Positions 26,909 to 35,201 of a stretch of DNA of 64,000 bases are shown here, in pieces. Source of the DNA: Solibacillus sp. FSL H8-0538 (GTDB lineage: Bacteria; Bacillota; Bacilli; Bacillales_A; Planococcaceae); contig NZ_JBBOPI010000001.1 of NCBI RefSeq assembly GCF_038003525.1, forward strand, positions 177,001 through 241,000, in the 5' to 3' direction. Within the stretch, counting starts at the first letter, position 1, and each line of letters begins with the position of its first letter. Made by a program: the position numbers and the translations under genes. The notes beneath the pieces were generated by a model. That model had not been told where the DNA came from. It did no database searches and saw nothing but the letters and a program-made list of their open reading frames with translations.

Positions 26909-27538
26909 TTATAAATAAAAATACACACTTGCATACATGGCAGCGCTACCGCCCATGACGAATAGATGCCAGATTGCATGATTATACGGAATTTTTTTGT
27001 TCTTATAAAAATACGTTCCTGCTGTATAAAAGATCCCACCCGATAGCAACGTTAAAAAGCCTTGTAGCGAAATATAATCAAGCAGCGGCTCGTAGACAAA
27101 AATTATGAGCCAGCCCATGCCAATATAGACGAGTAGTGACGCAATTTTAAAACGATACACAAAAAATTGTTTTAAAACAATGCCGATAATTGCTAAGGTC
27201 CATTCAATGAAGAAAATCGTCCAGCCCACTTTTCCACCAATCGCAACAAGCGCAATCGGAGTGTAGGTTCCTGCAATAAGCAAAAAGATTGAGCTATGAT
27301 CGAGCTTTTTGAAAAACGCTTTTTGCGCCGGTACTGAATGATACAACGTCGAGGATAAATACATTAAAAACATCGCCAACCCGAAAATTGTATAACTGAC
27401 CAATTCAATCGTCGAAGCTCCTGCTTTATTTAACAGTAGGAACAAGCCGGGAATCGTTAGAAAACAACCAACACCATGCGTCAGTGCATTGAAAAATTCC
27501 TCTTTCTTGTTATATTGATTTGCCATTATCATTTCCAT
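26909..27538 (-). CDS. Hemolysin III family (PAQR-like) membrane protein
   Basis: A 209-residue integral membrane protein with seven predicted helices and the family pattern: EEFFNALTHGVG at the start, SSTLYHS and LDHSSIFLLIAGTYTP in the middle, and HAIWHLFVMGGS near the end. These place the conserved His/Asp metal-binding set of the PAQR superfamily. The function in Bacillales is not firmly established despite the name. An upstream in-frame TTG (27544) exists; the ATG at 27538 has GGTGA at a suitable distance. It stands alone with a strong terminator. Confidence 0.9.
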   Translation of the reverse strand: MEMIMANQYNKKEEFFNALTHGVGCFLTIPGLFLLLNKAGASTIELVSYTIFGLAMFLMYLSSTLYHSVPAQKAFFKKLDHSSIFLLIAGTYTPIALVAIGGKVGWTIFFIEWTLAIIGIVLKQFFVYRFKIASLLVYIGMGWLIIFVYEPLLDYISLQGFLTLLSGGIFYTAGTYFYKNKKIPYNHAIWHLFVMGGSAAMYASVYFYL

Positions 27539-27746
27539 TAACAATCACCATCTTTTGTTTTTAAGATAACTATGCGCCTTTTTTTCGTATTGTTAAACAC
27601 GATATTGTCATACGCCGATATATGACAATTATCACATAGTAAAATACTTTTTCGAAAGATCGCCATTCTTCACCCTCATTATAATCTAGTGCAATATCTT
27701 GTTGAGTGGAGTATTTTGGGGGAAATTTAGCATCACCTAAATAGCT

Positions 27747-27964
27747 TTAAAAATTTGACATTCGAAATAGAGTAGTAGGAAGTAAAAATGGATAAAGCTC
27801 TGGATGTTCTAACCATTGTCTTACGTTGTCATCAATGACTTCAGGTATATCTTTTTGTATCCCCATAATTCAGTAAGTCATTAATTGATTTTATTGTGTT
27901 TTGCTAATTGCGGGTGCTGTCTGCAAAATATAACCGGCCGATCTTTAATTAAAAATTTCATCAT
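27747..27964 (-). pseudogene. Small frameshifted gene
   Basis: On the minus strand a strong ribosome binding site, TAGGAGGA, precedes ATG at 27964. The first frame reads MMKFLIKDRPVIFCRQHPQ and stops at 27881 after 27 residues. A second, shifted frame (27866-27747, 39 residues) continues with protein-like sequence, IPEVIDDNVRQWLEHPELYP and a stop after FRMSNF. The two parts together would make a protein of about 70 residues. I do not know the family. Two separate tiny genes are possible but less likely, because the second has no ribosome binding site. Confidence 0.45.
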
Positions 27965-28138
27965 GAACGTTCCTCCTAAAAAGTATCCTTAACTATAGAT
28001 ACTTGTTATTTGATTCGAAAAAGGGATATGTTGTTGGAGCGTTTTTTTTCAAGCTCGTGCAACATGGGATGAATTTACTTTATTATCCTGTTGTTTGTCG
28101 ATATAAACAGTAATGGGATGTTACGGAAGGATGATACG

Positions 28139-29443
28139 ATGAATTGTCCAAAATGTTACCAGAAAAATGATGAGGATCATAAGTTTTGTGCGAGCTGCGG
28201 GGAGAAGTTAAACGGGAGTAGGATTGTGAAAAAAGGGATTCCAGTATGGGCGTGGCTCCTGACACTTGTTTGCTGTTTAGTGTCAGGTGGGGTCGGTTAT
28301 GGATTATGGGATTATTTTAATGGCGAACAAAGGGCGAGCAATTCCAACTATGAGGAAATTAGTAAATTGAACGAAATTGAAACCGTCCAACCAATTCCTG
28401 TTGATGCAGTGGTTGAAAAGCCGGAAGATCCTCAGCAAGAAGATGATCGTGTCGCGTTGATTAAAGGTGTCCAACAAAAAGTGTATACGATTCTTGCATC
28501 GTCTGGTCAGGGCTCAGGTTTTCTATACAAAAAAGGCGGCTATGTGATTACAAATGCGCATGTTGTAAAAGGGGAAGTGGATGTTGTTGTCCGTAACTCG
28601 AGCGGTCAAGAATCTGCGGCAACCGTTGTCGGTATTTCGGAAAAGTATGATATTGCCCTCCTTCACGTACCAGAGTATGCCAGTATAGAGCCACTAGCCG
28701 TTGAACCAGCTGAATCTTCAGTCGGATTAGAGGTTATTGCGCTTGGAAGTCCTCTAGGTTTTGAAAATTCCGCGTCCATTGGTTATATTACGGGCATTGG
28801 GCGAGATATTGAATTTGGCTTTATATACAAGCAAATTTACCAGGTAGATGCACAAATTGATCAGGGCAGTAGTGGTGGGCCATTAGTGGATGCGAAAACA
28901 GGGAAGGTTGTGGGTATAAATTCCTTACTTATTACGAGTGAAACAAGCACAAATTTCGCCTTTTCCATTCCGCTCTATAGCATGATGCAACAGTTCGATC
29001 AGTGGGTCATTAGTCCATTAACAGCGAGTGAGGTTCTGGCCGTTTCCAGGGTCTATAATTACAGCGCTCCGCAGACGACAATCGAAACGGATGGCGAGCT
29101 TGCCGGGCAATATGTGCAGTCCTTCCGTGTGTATTATGAAATGGCGCTAAATGAGGGCGATTTTTACTGGGTGGCAGACATGCTAGATGTGGGCAGTATT
29201 GTCTATAAGGAATTAGAGGATTATATTGGTGACATCGCAGGCCAAGGCCATTCTTTTTATTTTACGAGTAATGAAGTGCTCGACGTCACGCAATCTGGTG
29301 GCACCTACTATGTTTATATGAATGAAACGTTCGACTTTTATAGTGCTAAAGGGGACTATCAATTTTATGACCGCTACAAAACATACACGGTCATCACAGA
29401 TGCTAATGGCGCCTTTAAAATTTCCGATATAGAAATTCATTAA
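28139..29443 (+). CDS. Membrane-anchored HtrA-like serine protease with zinc ribbon
   Basis: A 434-residue protein. An N-terminal zinc ribbon (CPKC, then CASC, residues 3-24) is followed by one membrane helix (about 39-60), then an outside trypsin-like protease domain. The catalytic triad is His141 (TNAHVV), Asp171 (YDIALL) and Ser245 (QGSSGGPL). No PDZ domain follows; instead there is a C-terminal NTF2-like region (about 315-434) of the kind seen in TcaA-like proteins. The frame opens at 28091, but the ATG at 28139 has GGAAGG upstream and is placed directly before the zinc ribbon. It may act in envelope quality control. The neighbouring small membrane gene probably shares its transcript. Confidence 0.88.
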   Translation: MNCPKCYQKNDEDHKFCASCGEKLNGSRIVKKGIPVWAWLLTLVCCLVSGGVGYGLWDYFNGEQRASNSNYEEISKLNEIETVQPIPVDAVVEKPEDPQQEDDRVALIKGVQQKVYTILASSGQGSGFLYKKGGYVITNAHVVKGEVDVVVRNSSGQESAATVVGISEKYDIALLHVPEYASIEPLAVEPAESSVGLEVIALGSPLGFENSASIGYITGIGRDIEFGFIYKQIYQVDAQIDQGSSGGPLVDAKTGKVVGINSLLITSETSTNFAFSIPLYSMMQQFDQWVISPLTASEVLAVSRVYNYSAPQTTIETDGELAGQYVQSFRVYYEMALNEGDFYWVADMLDVGSIVYKELEDYIGDIAGQGHSFYFTSNEVLDVTQSGGTYYVYMNETFDFYSAKGDYQFYDRYKTYTVITDANGAFKISDIEIH

Positions 29444-29459
29444 AAGCGAGGGGCTAGCA

Positions 29460-29876
29460 ATGAAACCAGGACATAAATTGATAATTGGTACTGTGCCGTT
29501 TTTCCTTGGCTATATGCTGGTGATTGGCAACTCGAGTTTCTTACGTAAAGAACTTTTGCCCACGGATATACTGTTGGCGATTGCGTTTTATGGGATTCCG
29601 CCGTATGTTTTTCTAATTTTGTCATGCTATGTGGGGGTCAAATATATTGTAGGAAAATATTTCCCCCGCAACCAAGCACGCATGTTAGTTATTGGCTGTG
29701 TGTTAATGGGATGCGTGCAAGCCGCCGTTGTGATAGGTGTAATGGGCGGCTCAACCTTTTTACTAGGCGGAGTGGTTATAGTAGGGGTGCCAGCTGTCAT
29801 GATGGGGCTTACCTTTGCGGTGTTAGTTAATTGGTATTCAAGGGGAAAAATTAAACCCGTGCTTCAGCAATATTAA
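29460..29876 (+). CDS. Small polytopic membrane protein of unknown function
   Basis: A 138-residue protein with four hydrophobic segments (about residues 5-22, 38-62, 75-98 and 102-125). I see no recognised family motif. It starts 16 bases behind the HtrA-like protease with GCGAGGGG as ribosome binding site, and the next terminator follows it, so the two form a short operon. It could be a partner or substrate of the protease, which is inference from position only. Confidence 0.72.
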   Translation: MKPGHKLIIGTVPFFLGYMLVIGNSSFLRKELLPTDILLAIAFYGIPPYVFLILSCYVGVKYIVGKYFPRNQARMLVIGCVLMGCVQAAVVIGVMGGSTFLLGGVVIVGVPAVMMGLTFAVLVNWYSRGKIKPVLQQY

Positions 29877-29932
29877 AATTTTCGCGTAGTGCATCGAGTG
29901 TACACACGATTCACTATAATTTATAAACATAC

Positions 29933-29970
29933 AAATGCTCTGCGGCTGAGATGCTGCAGAGCGTTTTTTT
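29933..29970. terminator. Terminator between convergent genes
   Basis: AAATGCTCTGCGG pairs with CTGCAGAGCGTTT, followed by a T-run. Its lead-in, ATTTATAAACATACAAATGCTC, is nearly the same as before the terminator at 18071. Confidence 0.8.
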
Positions 29971-29981
29971 AGTTGGCGTAA

Positions 29982-31034
29982 TTATTTTTTCTTCAGTGTC
30001 CCCGAAAAATTTGTATTGGCGCCACGTTCGGATTCGCAGTCGAGTTCTGTAATCTTTATTGCGTTCGAAAGCTTTTCGAATTCAATAACGCAGCGGTCAC
30101 CATTGCCTTTTACGGGCTCGTACATCATCGCTTTCGTTTTGGAAAGGATGGATGCATAGCCTTTGACAGTGCCATTGAAGCGACCGTCAAATGTTTCAAG
30201 TTCAATATAAAAATTTTCGTCAGTCGTTTTAGAAATACGTAAGTTGCGGCCGCTTTGGTCAAATTCACCGCTACCCCAACGGTAATAGTAGGAATAATTC
30301 CCGTTCCAAGAATTCGTTGTTGTGCTCGTCGTAGATCCTAGTGCTCCTGTTCGTAATGATTTATCCACTTGACTTTTGCCGGCATTGGCACGCTCTAATA
30401 GTGATTTTTTTGTTGTATTAATATAGCTATTTTCAGCGTCATCCGAAATATAATGATAATCTTTTAGGTCTAAACGGTGGAATAAAGAGACAACTTGGGC
30501 GCGTGTAATATTATTGGTTGCACCAAAAAATTTGGCGATGTCTTTGTTTTCATATTGTGGATTTTGCCCCGTTGAAATGGCATGGTCCAGTAAAAATTCA
30601 ATCGACTTACTTAAATTTTGTTTGCCGTCTGCTACGTGTGCAATTGCCTGTGCCACTACGCCACGTTTCACCGCTTTTCCGCGAATCGAATTGTCAAAAT
30701 AGCCATTCAGCGGGACACTATAAGCAGCCAAAGTTTCATAATTTGCGTCGGAAGCAGTCGTAGCAGGGGTATGCTTTTTTAATTCCTCATCAACTTGTTC
30801 GAGGTCAAAATAATTGACAAGAATGCTTGCAAATTGTTGCTCCGTGATAACTTGGTTGGGCTTAAATGTGCCGTTAGGGTAGCCCCCAATAACCCCAAAA
30901 TCTTTTGCCCATTTTATGGAATCATACGCATAATGATCGACGGGCACATCTTTAAATAATGATTTTGCAGATGAAGGTGTAGCACCAACGAACAGGATGC
31001 TCAACACAAAAAACATACCAATTATTTTTTTCAA
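29982..31034 (-). CDS. SLH-domain surface protein, 350 residues
   Basis: A secreted wall-associated protein. The signal peptide covers about residues 1-23 and is cleaved after PSSA. SLH domains follow: LFKDVPVDHYAYDSIKWAKDFGVIGG with FKPNQVITEQQFAS, then two more degenerate ones up to about residue 200. The C-terminal 110 residues are a beta-rich domain with Trp, Tyr and Gly (SYYYRWGSGEFDQSG, then FDGRFNGTVKGYAS) that I do not recognise. The start is TTG at 31034, supported by an AAGGAGGT site seven bases upstream. It is convergent with the protease operon. Confidence 0.85.
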   Translation of the reverse strand: MKKIIGMFFVLSILFVGATPSSAKSLFKDVPVDHYAYDSIKWAKDFGVIGGYPNGTFKPNQVITEQQFASILVNYFDLEQVDEELKKHTPATTASDANYETLAAYSVPLNGYFDNSIRGKAVKRGVVAQAIAHVADGKQNLSKSIEFLLDHAISTGQNPQYENKDIAKFFGATNNITRAQVVSLFHRLDLKDYHYISDDAENSYINTTKKSLLERANAGKSQVDKSLRTGALGSTTSTTTNSWNGNYSYYYRWGSGEFDQSGRNLRISKTTDENFYIELETFDGRFNGTVKGYASILSKTKAMMYEPVKGNGDRCVIEFEKLSNAIKITELDCESERGANTNFSGTLKKK

Positions 31035-31152
31035 TAAAATACCTCCTTGAGTTATTTTGGTTATATTTTACATTATTTGCGACCTATTAACATACAGTTG
31101 AATTATTTCTTATAATCTTCAGAATGAGTTAATTAGATAGAAGGTACCAGGT

Positions 31153-31329
31153 ATGAAACAATTCAATTCAATTTATAAAATACAAACATCATTAATTGCA
31201 GATCCAATCTTGGATATCGAAATCGATGTCTATGAGGATCAATTCAAATATTTCGTGGTAAATTTATTTATTACAGAATTTATCTCCGACATCGTAGTAT
31301 TGAATGAATGGTTTGCTATATCGTTATAG
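31153..31329 (+). CDS. Possible small gene, 58 residues
   Basis: ATG at 31153 opens a 58-residue frame that reads like protein, with balanced acidic and aromatic residues (IEIDVYEDQFKYFVVNLFI). AAGGT lies eight bases upstream, a weak ribosome binding site. There is no terminator. It could be a real small gene or a fragment. I do not recognise a family. Confidence 0.4.
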   Translation: MKQFNSIYKIQTSLIADPILDIEIDVYEDQFKYFVVNLFITEFISDIVVLNEWFAISL

Positions 31330-31978
31330 TTGTGGATAAGTTTTCGGTGTTTTAGTGTATATTGATATGTTTGGTTATATTGGCTTATTTATTTTGAGTA
31401 AATGTTTGAAGGCGCTATTTAAGAGAATGTCCGTTTTATGTAATTTTGAGAAAGCTCAAGCTGCAAGTCTTTGTTCGTTGTCAGTGCCGTATTTTGTATA
31501 TCTAATAAGATAATGACGATTGCTTCGAAAATGCAAACTTTACCTAATCCATAAGGTGTCAAAAGGTAAAGTGGTGTAGAGTCCATTTTGTCATAAACTT
31601 AGTACCCTTCCTTTATAAAATGTTTAGGGATATATTTTTTACTTCTAAAACGAAATTATATGAAGCCATATTAAACTGTTTGATCTTCTACTATTAAGCT
31701 AAAGTTAAAACTACAAAAAATATCGCACCATCTGATGCATTTGGGGTGTCTAGATTAAAACAATGTGATGCCTGAATATTCTTTAAGCAATAAATCTAAA
31801 CTTATATATAAAGGTTGTTCTGGTATCTAATAATAACAATTTACACCCTACATGAGCTTAGTCTTGTGTAGTTTTTTTGTGCAAATTTAACATTATTTAC
31901 CTTTTGGTATCTCGTGTTATATAATCGTAGTATATATATTCGAGGAAAGCGTGGACCTGTAACGGAGGGGATAGAGCA
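31330..31978. other. Intergenic region before the 751-residue SLH gene
   Basis: Mostly AT-rich. On the minus strand a 55-codon frame (31586-31419) reads reasonably but has no ribosome binding site in frame; it may be a gene remnant. A hairpin, CTACATGAG/CTTGTGTAG followed by seven T (about 31851-31881), looks like a terminator or attenuator ahead of the SLH gene. TATAAT at 31918-31923 is a possible -10 box about 55 bases before that gene's start, without a clear -35 box. Confidence 0.4.
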
Positions 31979-34234
31979 ATGAAAAAGAAGTTACATTATT
32001 TTAAAGCAACTGTAGCTACTGCGGTACTAGCATCGGCGGTAACACCATTTGCACCAGTGCCAACAGTTGCTAGTGTTTATTTTAATGATGTCCATGAATC
32101 GGATTATTTTTATGATGCCTTGGCCGAACTTTATGATCGTGGCGTAGTCCAAACGTTTCCAAATGGTACAATTCGACCGCACCAGAACTTAACACGTGGA
32201 CAAACAGCGCAAATTATTGCGGATGTACTTCAACTGGATACAGATGATGTAACAAATCCATACTTTAGAGATATTTCGACATCGCATCCATACTACGGAG
32301 CGATTGCAGCCCTATCGGAATTGGGTATTATCGGTGGTTATGAAGATGGTACATTCCGTCCGAATGCATATGTGCAACGTCATCATATAGCAAAATTTTT
32401 GACGAATGCCTTTCAATTAGAAACAACGTTAGCAGATGAACTTCCGTTTACTGATGTGCCAGAAGCGTATAGATATTATGTAGCTGCGCTCTATGAAAAT
32501 CAAATTACAACTGGGAAAACTGCTAAAACATTTAACGGAACAGCTAATGTTACACGTGGGCAATTAGCTGCCTTCATTGTACGTGCAGAGCAATCACAGT
32601 GGGCAGAACCAATTGTGACTTCAACACAACGACAAAGCGGCGAATTTTCTGTTACGGTAAAAAATATTACGAGTACAACGATTCAAACATCGCAAGGAAC
32701 ATATCGCGTAGATGAGAAATTGCAGCAACTCCTCCACGCAACAAATCGTAAAGCATTACAAGATGCACAGCTTGTTATACGCGTCTCTAATAACAAAATC
32801 TCTCGGTTATCTAGTGTAACCCTGAATAGCGACAATACGACATTTGATGGAGGAAATCTCGTTATTCCAGGAAATGTGCTTGTAAATGCCGATGATCTCA
32901 CGATTAAAAACGTAACAATTAACGGTAACCTAACAATTGCAAATGAAGTCACCAACTATTTCTCTACAAATAATATATCCGTCGATGGAAATTTAGAAAT
33001 AGGAAATCGTGTTAGCTCAACATCGTTCTACTCTGGCCCAACGATTTCACTACAGGATTCATTGATTAAAACAATTGATGCTCAAGTAAATTATGTCACA
33101 ATTAATTCAAATAACATATTATTGGATGTCCGTGCCTCGGAACGGTTAGCATCATTAACGCTTAATGCACGTGTTCAAAAAGTAAACGTAAATACGACAA
33201 CACCAATTACAATCTCAGGTTCAGGCGCTATTGAACAAATTGCAGTGAATAGTACTAGCGATATTACATTGACAGGGGACGGACAAATTTCAGAAGTAAT
33301 CCTCAATAATTCTATTACGAGAATTTCACTAGGAGACTATATATATATTAAGAAACTGATTAGTCCTCTTGGAAGAAGCGCGCAGGCATCTGTACTAAAT
33401 TATAATCTAGTGAGAGGGCAAATTCGTGAGTTTGAATCCAGTACGTTAAATAACTATCTCTACAATGATACTTCAGGAGAAAGTGAATTTGCCCAGGTGC
33501 GAACAATAATAGAAACTTTAAATATAAAGTGGGAAGGGAATTTATCGGCAACTTATTTAGAGGCGCAAAGAAAATTGGCACAAATTAAACTACCCGCTGG
33601 AACTTATGTCAAGGCCCAGGCAGGTACAGATTATTATATTGGGAATGTTTTAATTCATCTGATTAATGATGATGACACAATTATACAAGTCATTGGCCCT
33701 ATTCAAGTGGCGACTAATAAATCCTCGTTACAAAACCTAATTTCAACTATAGCCTACGTTAACGTATCAATAGATGGTAAAGATATCGGACAGGCACAAA
33801 AATGGACGACATCTAAGGAACGCCAAGTATTACACAATGCAGTAACTGTTGCACAATCTGTTATAAATAATTATTATGCAACACAAACAGAAGTAGATAA
33901 CGCCTATACACTATTACAATCTGCAATAAAACGTTATTATGCAGCTCAAAAATGGGGGAATTATTCGCAAACTAATAAAGCGTATCTCTCGGCTGAAATA
34001 TCAGCTATTACATTTGTCAAAACTTCTATCGATGGAACTGATATTGGAACGACACAAAAATGGACGACACTAAATGAGCTCATCGTATTCCAAAATGCCA
34101 TTCACAGTGCACAAGCTGTTGCAAATAATCCATTAGCTACACAACGAGAAGTTGATACGGCACTTTATACGCTACAAATTGCGATTAATAACTATGCAGC
34201 TGCACATCAATGGGGAAGAAGTATTTCGTTGTAG
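31979..34234 (+). CDS. SLH-domain surface protein, 751 residues
   Basis: A secreted wall protein. The signal peptide is at about residues 1-31, and three SLH domains follow (about 32-205), with LTRGQTAQ and VTRGQLAA motifs; the second domain has the altered VQRHHIAK. A beta-rich middle with many Asn and Thr residues (TLNSDNTTFDGG, then NVTINGNLTIAN) resembles a right-handed beta-helix. The C-terminus has two tandem repeats of about 85 residues, each with a VSIDGKDIG or TSIDGTDIG motif followed by QKWTT and ending in a helical pair, similar to FIVAR-type repeats. Ribosome binding site GGAGGGG. Probably an S-layer-associated adhesin or structural protein. Confidence 0.88.
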   Translation: MKKKLHYFKATVATAVLASAVTPFAPVPTVASVYFNDVHESDYFYDALAELYDRGVVQTFPNGTIRPHQNLTRGQTAQIIADVLQLDTDDVTNPYFRDISTSHPYYGAIAALSELGIIGGYEDGTFRPNAYVQRHHIAKFLTNAFQLETTLADELPFTDVPEAYRYYVAALYENQITTGKTAKTFNGTANVTRGQLAAFIVRAEQSQWAEPIVTSTQRQSGEFSVTVKNITSTTIQTSQGTYRVDEKLQQLLHATNRKALQDAQLVIRVSNNKISRLSSVTLNSDNTTFDGGNLVIPGNVLVNADDLTIKNVTINGNLTIANEVTNYFSTNNISVDGNLEIGNRVSSTSFYSGPTISLQDSLIKTIDAQVNYVTINSNNILLDVRASERLASLTLNARVQKVNVNTTTPITISGSGAIEQIAVNSTSDITLTGDGQISEVILNNSITRISLGDYIYIKKLISPLGRSAQASVLNYNLVRGQIREFESSTLNNYLYNDTSGESEFAQVRTIIETLNIKWEGNLSATYLEAQRKLAQIKLPAGTYVKAQAGTDYYIGNVLIHLINDDDTIIQVIGPIQVATNKSSLQNLISTIAYVNVSIDGKDIGQAQKWTTSKERQVLHNAVTVAQSVINNYYATQTEVDNAYTLLQSAIKRYYAAQKWGNYSQTNKAYLSAEISAITFVKTSIDGTDIGTTQKWTTLNELIVFQNAIHSAQAVANNPLATQREVDTALYTLQIAINNYAAAHQWGRSISL

Positions 34235-34335
34235 AGTAAATTAATTTTTATATGCACTAGGTGTGAAGACGAGAATTAAATTAATAGTTCAAAGCGTCCC
34301 CTGCACAATTGTTTAACCTTGTGGAGGGGTTTCCT

Positions 34336-34767
34336 ATGTGTAAAATGTGTAGGGTTTTTACGGATTTAGCTGCTGAGCAATAAACGTTTAAGACATTATC
34401 ATCGCAAGCCCAGCAATCTGTTAGTGAACGAGACAAACTAGAGGCAATGACAACATTAGCAGCGCAATATGGTCAATTACCGTTTACAATTATTGATCCA
34501 TGGAAGGATTTAAAGACAAAAGAAACTAATAAAGTTTGGACAATCCGCATTTCTGAAGAAGTAGCCAATAGAAAACTTGTTCACGTTTATGATAATTTCG
34601 GACGTGAAGTAGCAACAGAAATAAAAATAAGCGGCCAACAAATTACCACTAGGCCACTGACAAGCTTTGTGAAGGTTCATATGTATCAATTAATAATCGG
34701 TAAGGGCTTGCAAGGAGCAGAAAATACAGTCTTAAAAGCAGACATATGTTCGAAGTTTGAAGTATAG
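34336..34767 (+). pseudogene. Surface-protein-like gene interrupted by one stop codon
   Basis: A strong ribosome binding site (GGAGGGG) precedes ATG at 34336. After 15 codons the frame meets TAA (34381) and then continues without shift to 34767. The part after the stop reads well (SQAQQSVSERDKLEAM, then FTIIDPWKDLK and NKVWTIRISEEVANRKLVHV). The last 80 residues resemble the K.WTI.FS...V......V.D domain common in Bacillales exported proteins. No ribosome binding site serves the internal ATG at 34447. I read it as a gene broken by a single nonsense change; no signal peptide is visible, so the original start may also be lost. Confidence 0.5.
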
Positions 34768-34802
34768 TAGGGAGATTTTGAGCATGCATAATTATAATCA
34801 TC

Positions 34803-34845
34803 AAAATCCTTTCGTAGCAACGATAGCTACGAAAGGATTTTTTTT
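34803..34845 (+). terminator. Rho-independent terminator
   Basis: AAAATCCTTTCGTAGC and GCTACGAAAGGATTTT form a perfect 16-bp stem with a T-run behind. Confidence 0.92.
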
Positions 34846-35201
34846 GCGCTAAATATAATATTCTCTAGAACGCTGATATTAAAAAGTAGCTAGTGACCAC
34901 CATCAAAACGTCTCGGAAAGTTTAGTAGTCCTACTGTGATTCTCACTACAATCCAGTTCGGTCAATTTAGCAGAAGTAATAAATATTTAAAAATTGAAAA
35001 TTATTACATTTTAACCGATAAAATGTTTATAACCATGTCTAACTTTATTTTTTTATAGCTTATTTAATCTAATGATAGTTTAATAAACTTTTTTGCAAAT
35101 TTACGTACGATAAATATATGTAAACACTATATAACCTGAAATAATTTATAAAAAAATCCACCTAACTAATATTTTCTAAACAAAATAAAGGAGGTTTAAC
35201 T
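34846..35201 (+). other. AT-rich leader region of the 1721-residue SLH gene
   Basis: No gene visible. ACATTTTA and TAAAATGT (about 35007-35027) form an 8-bp inverted repeat of unknown meaning. A long AT-rich leader ends in an AAAGGAGG ribosome binding site. Confidence 0.35.

Noticed and set aside
31419..31586. 55-codon minus-strand frame (contains LLTPYGLGKVCIFEAIVI)
   Set aside because: It reads somewhat like protein, but the nearest ribosome binding site serves an ATG in another frame that stops after 11 codons. At best it is a remnant; not strong enough for a gene call.
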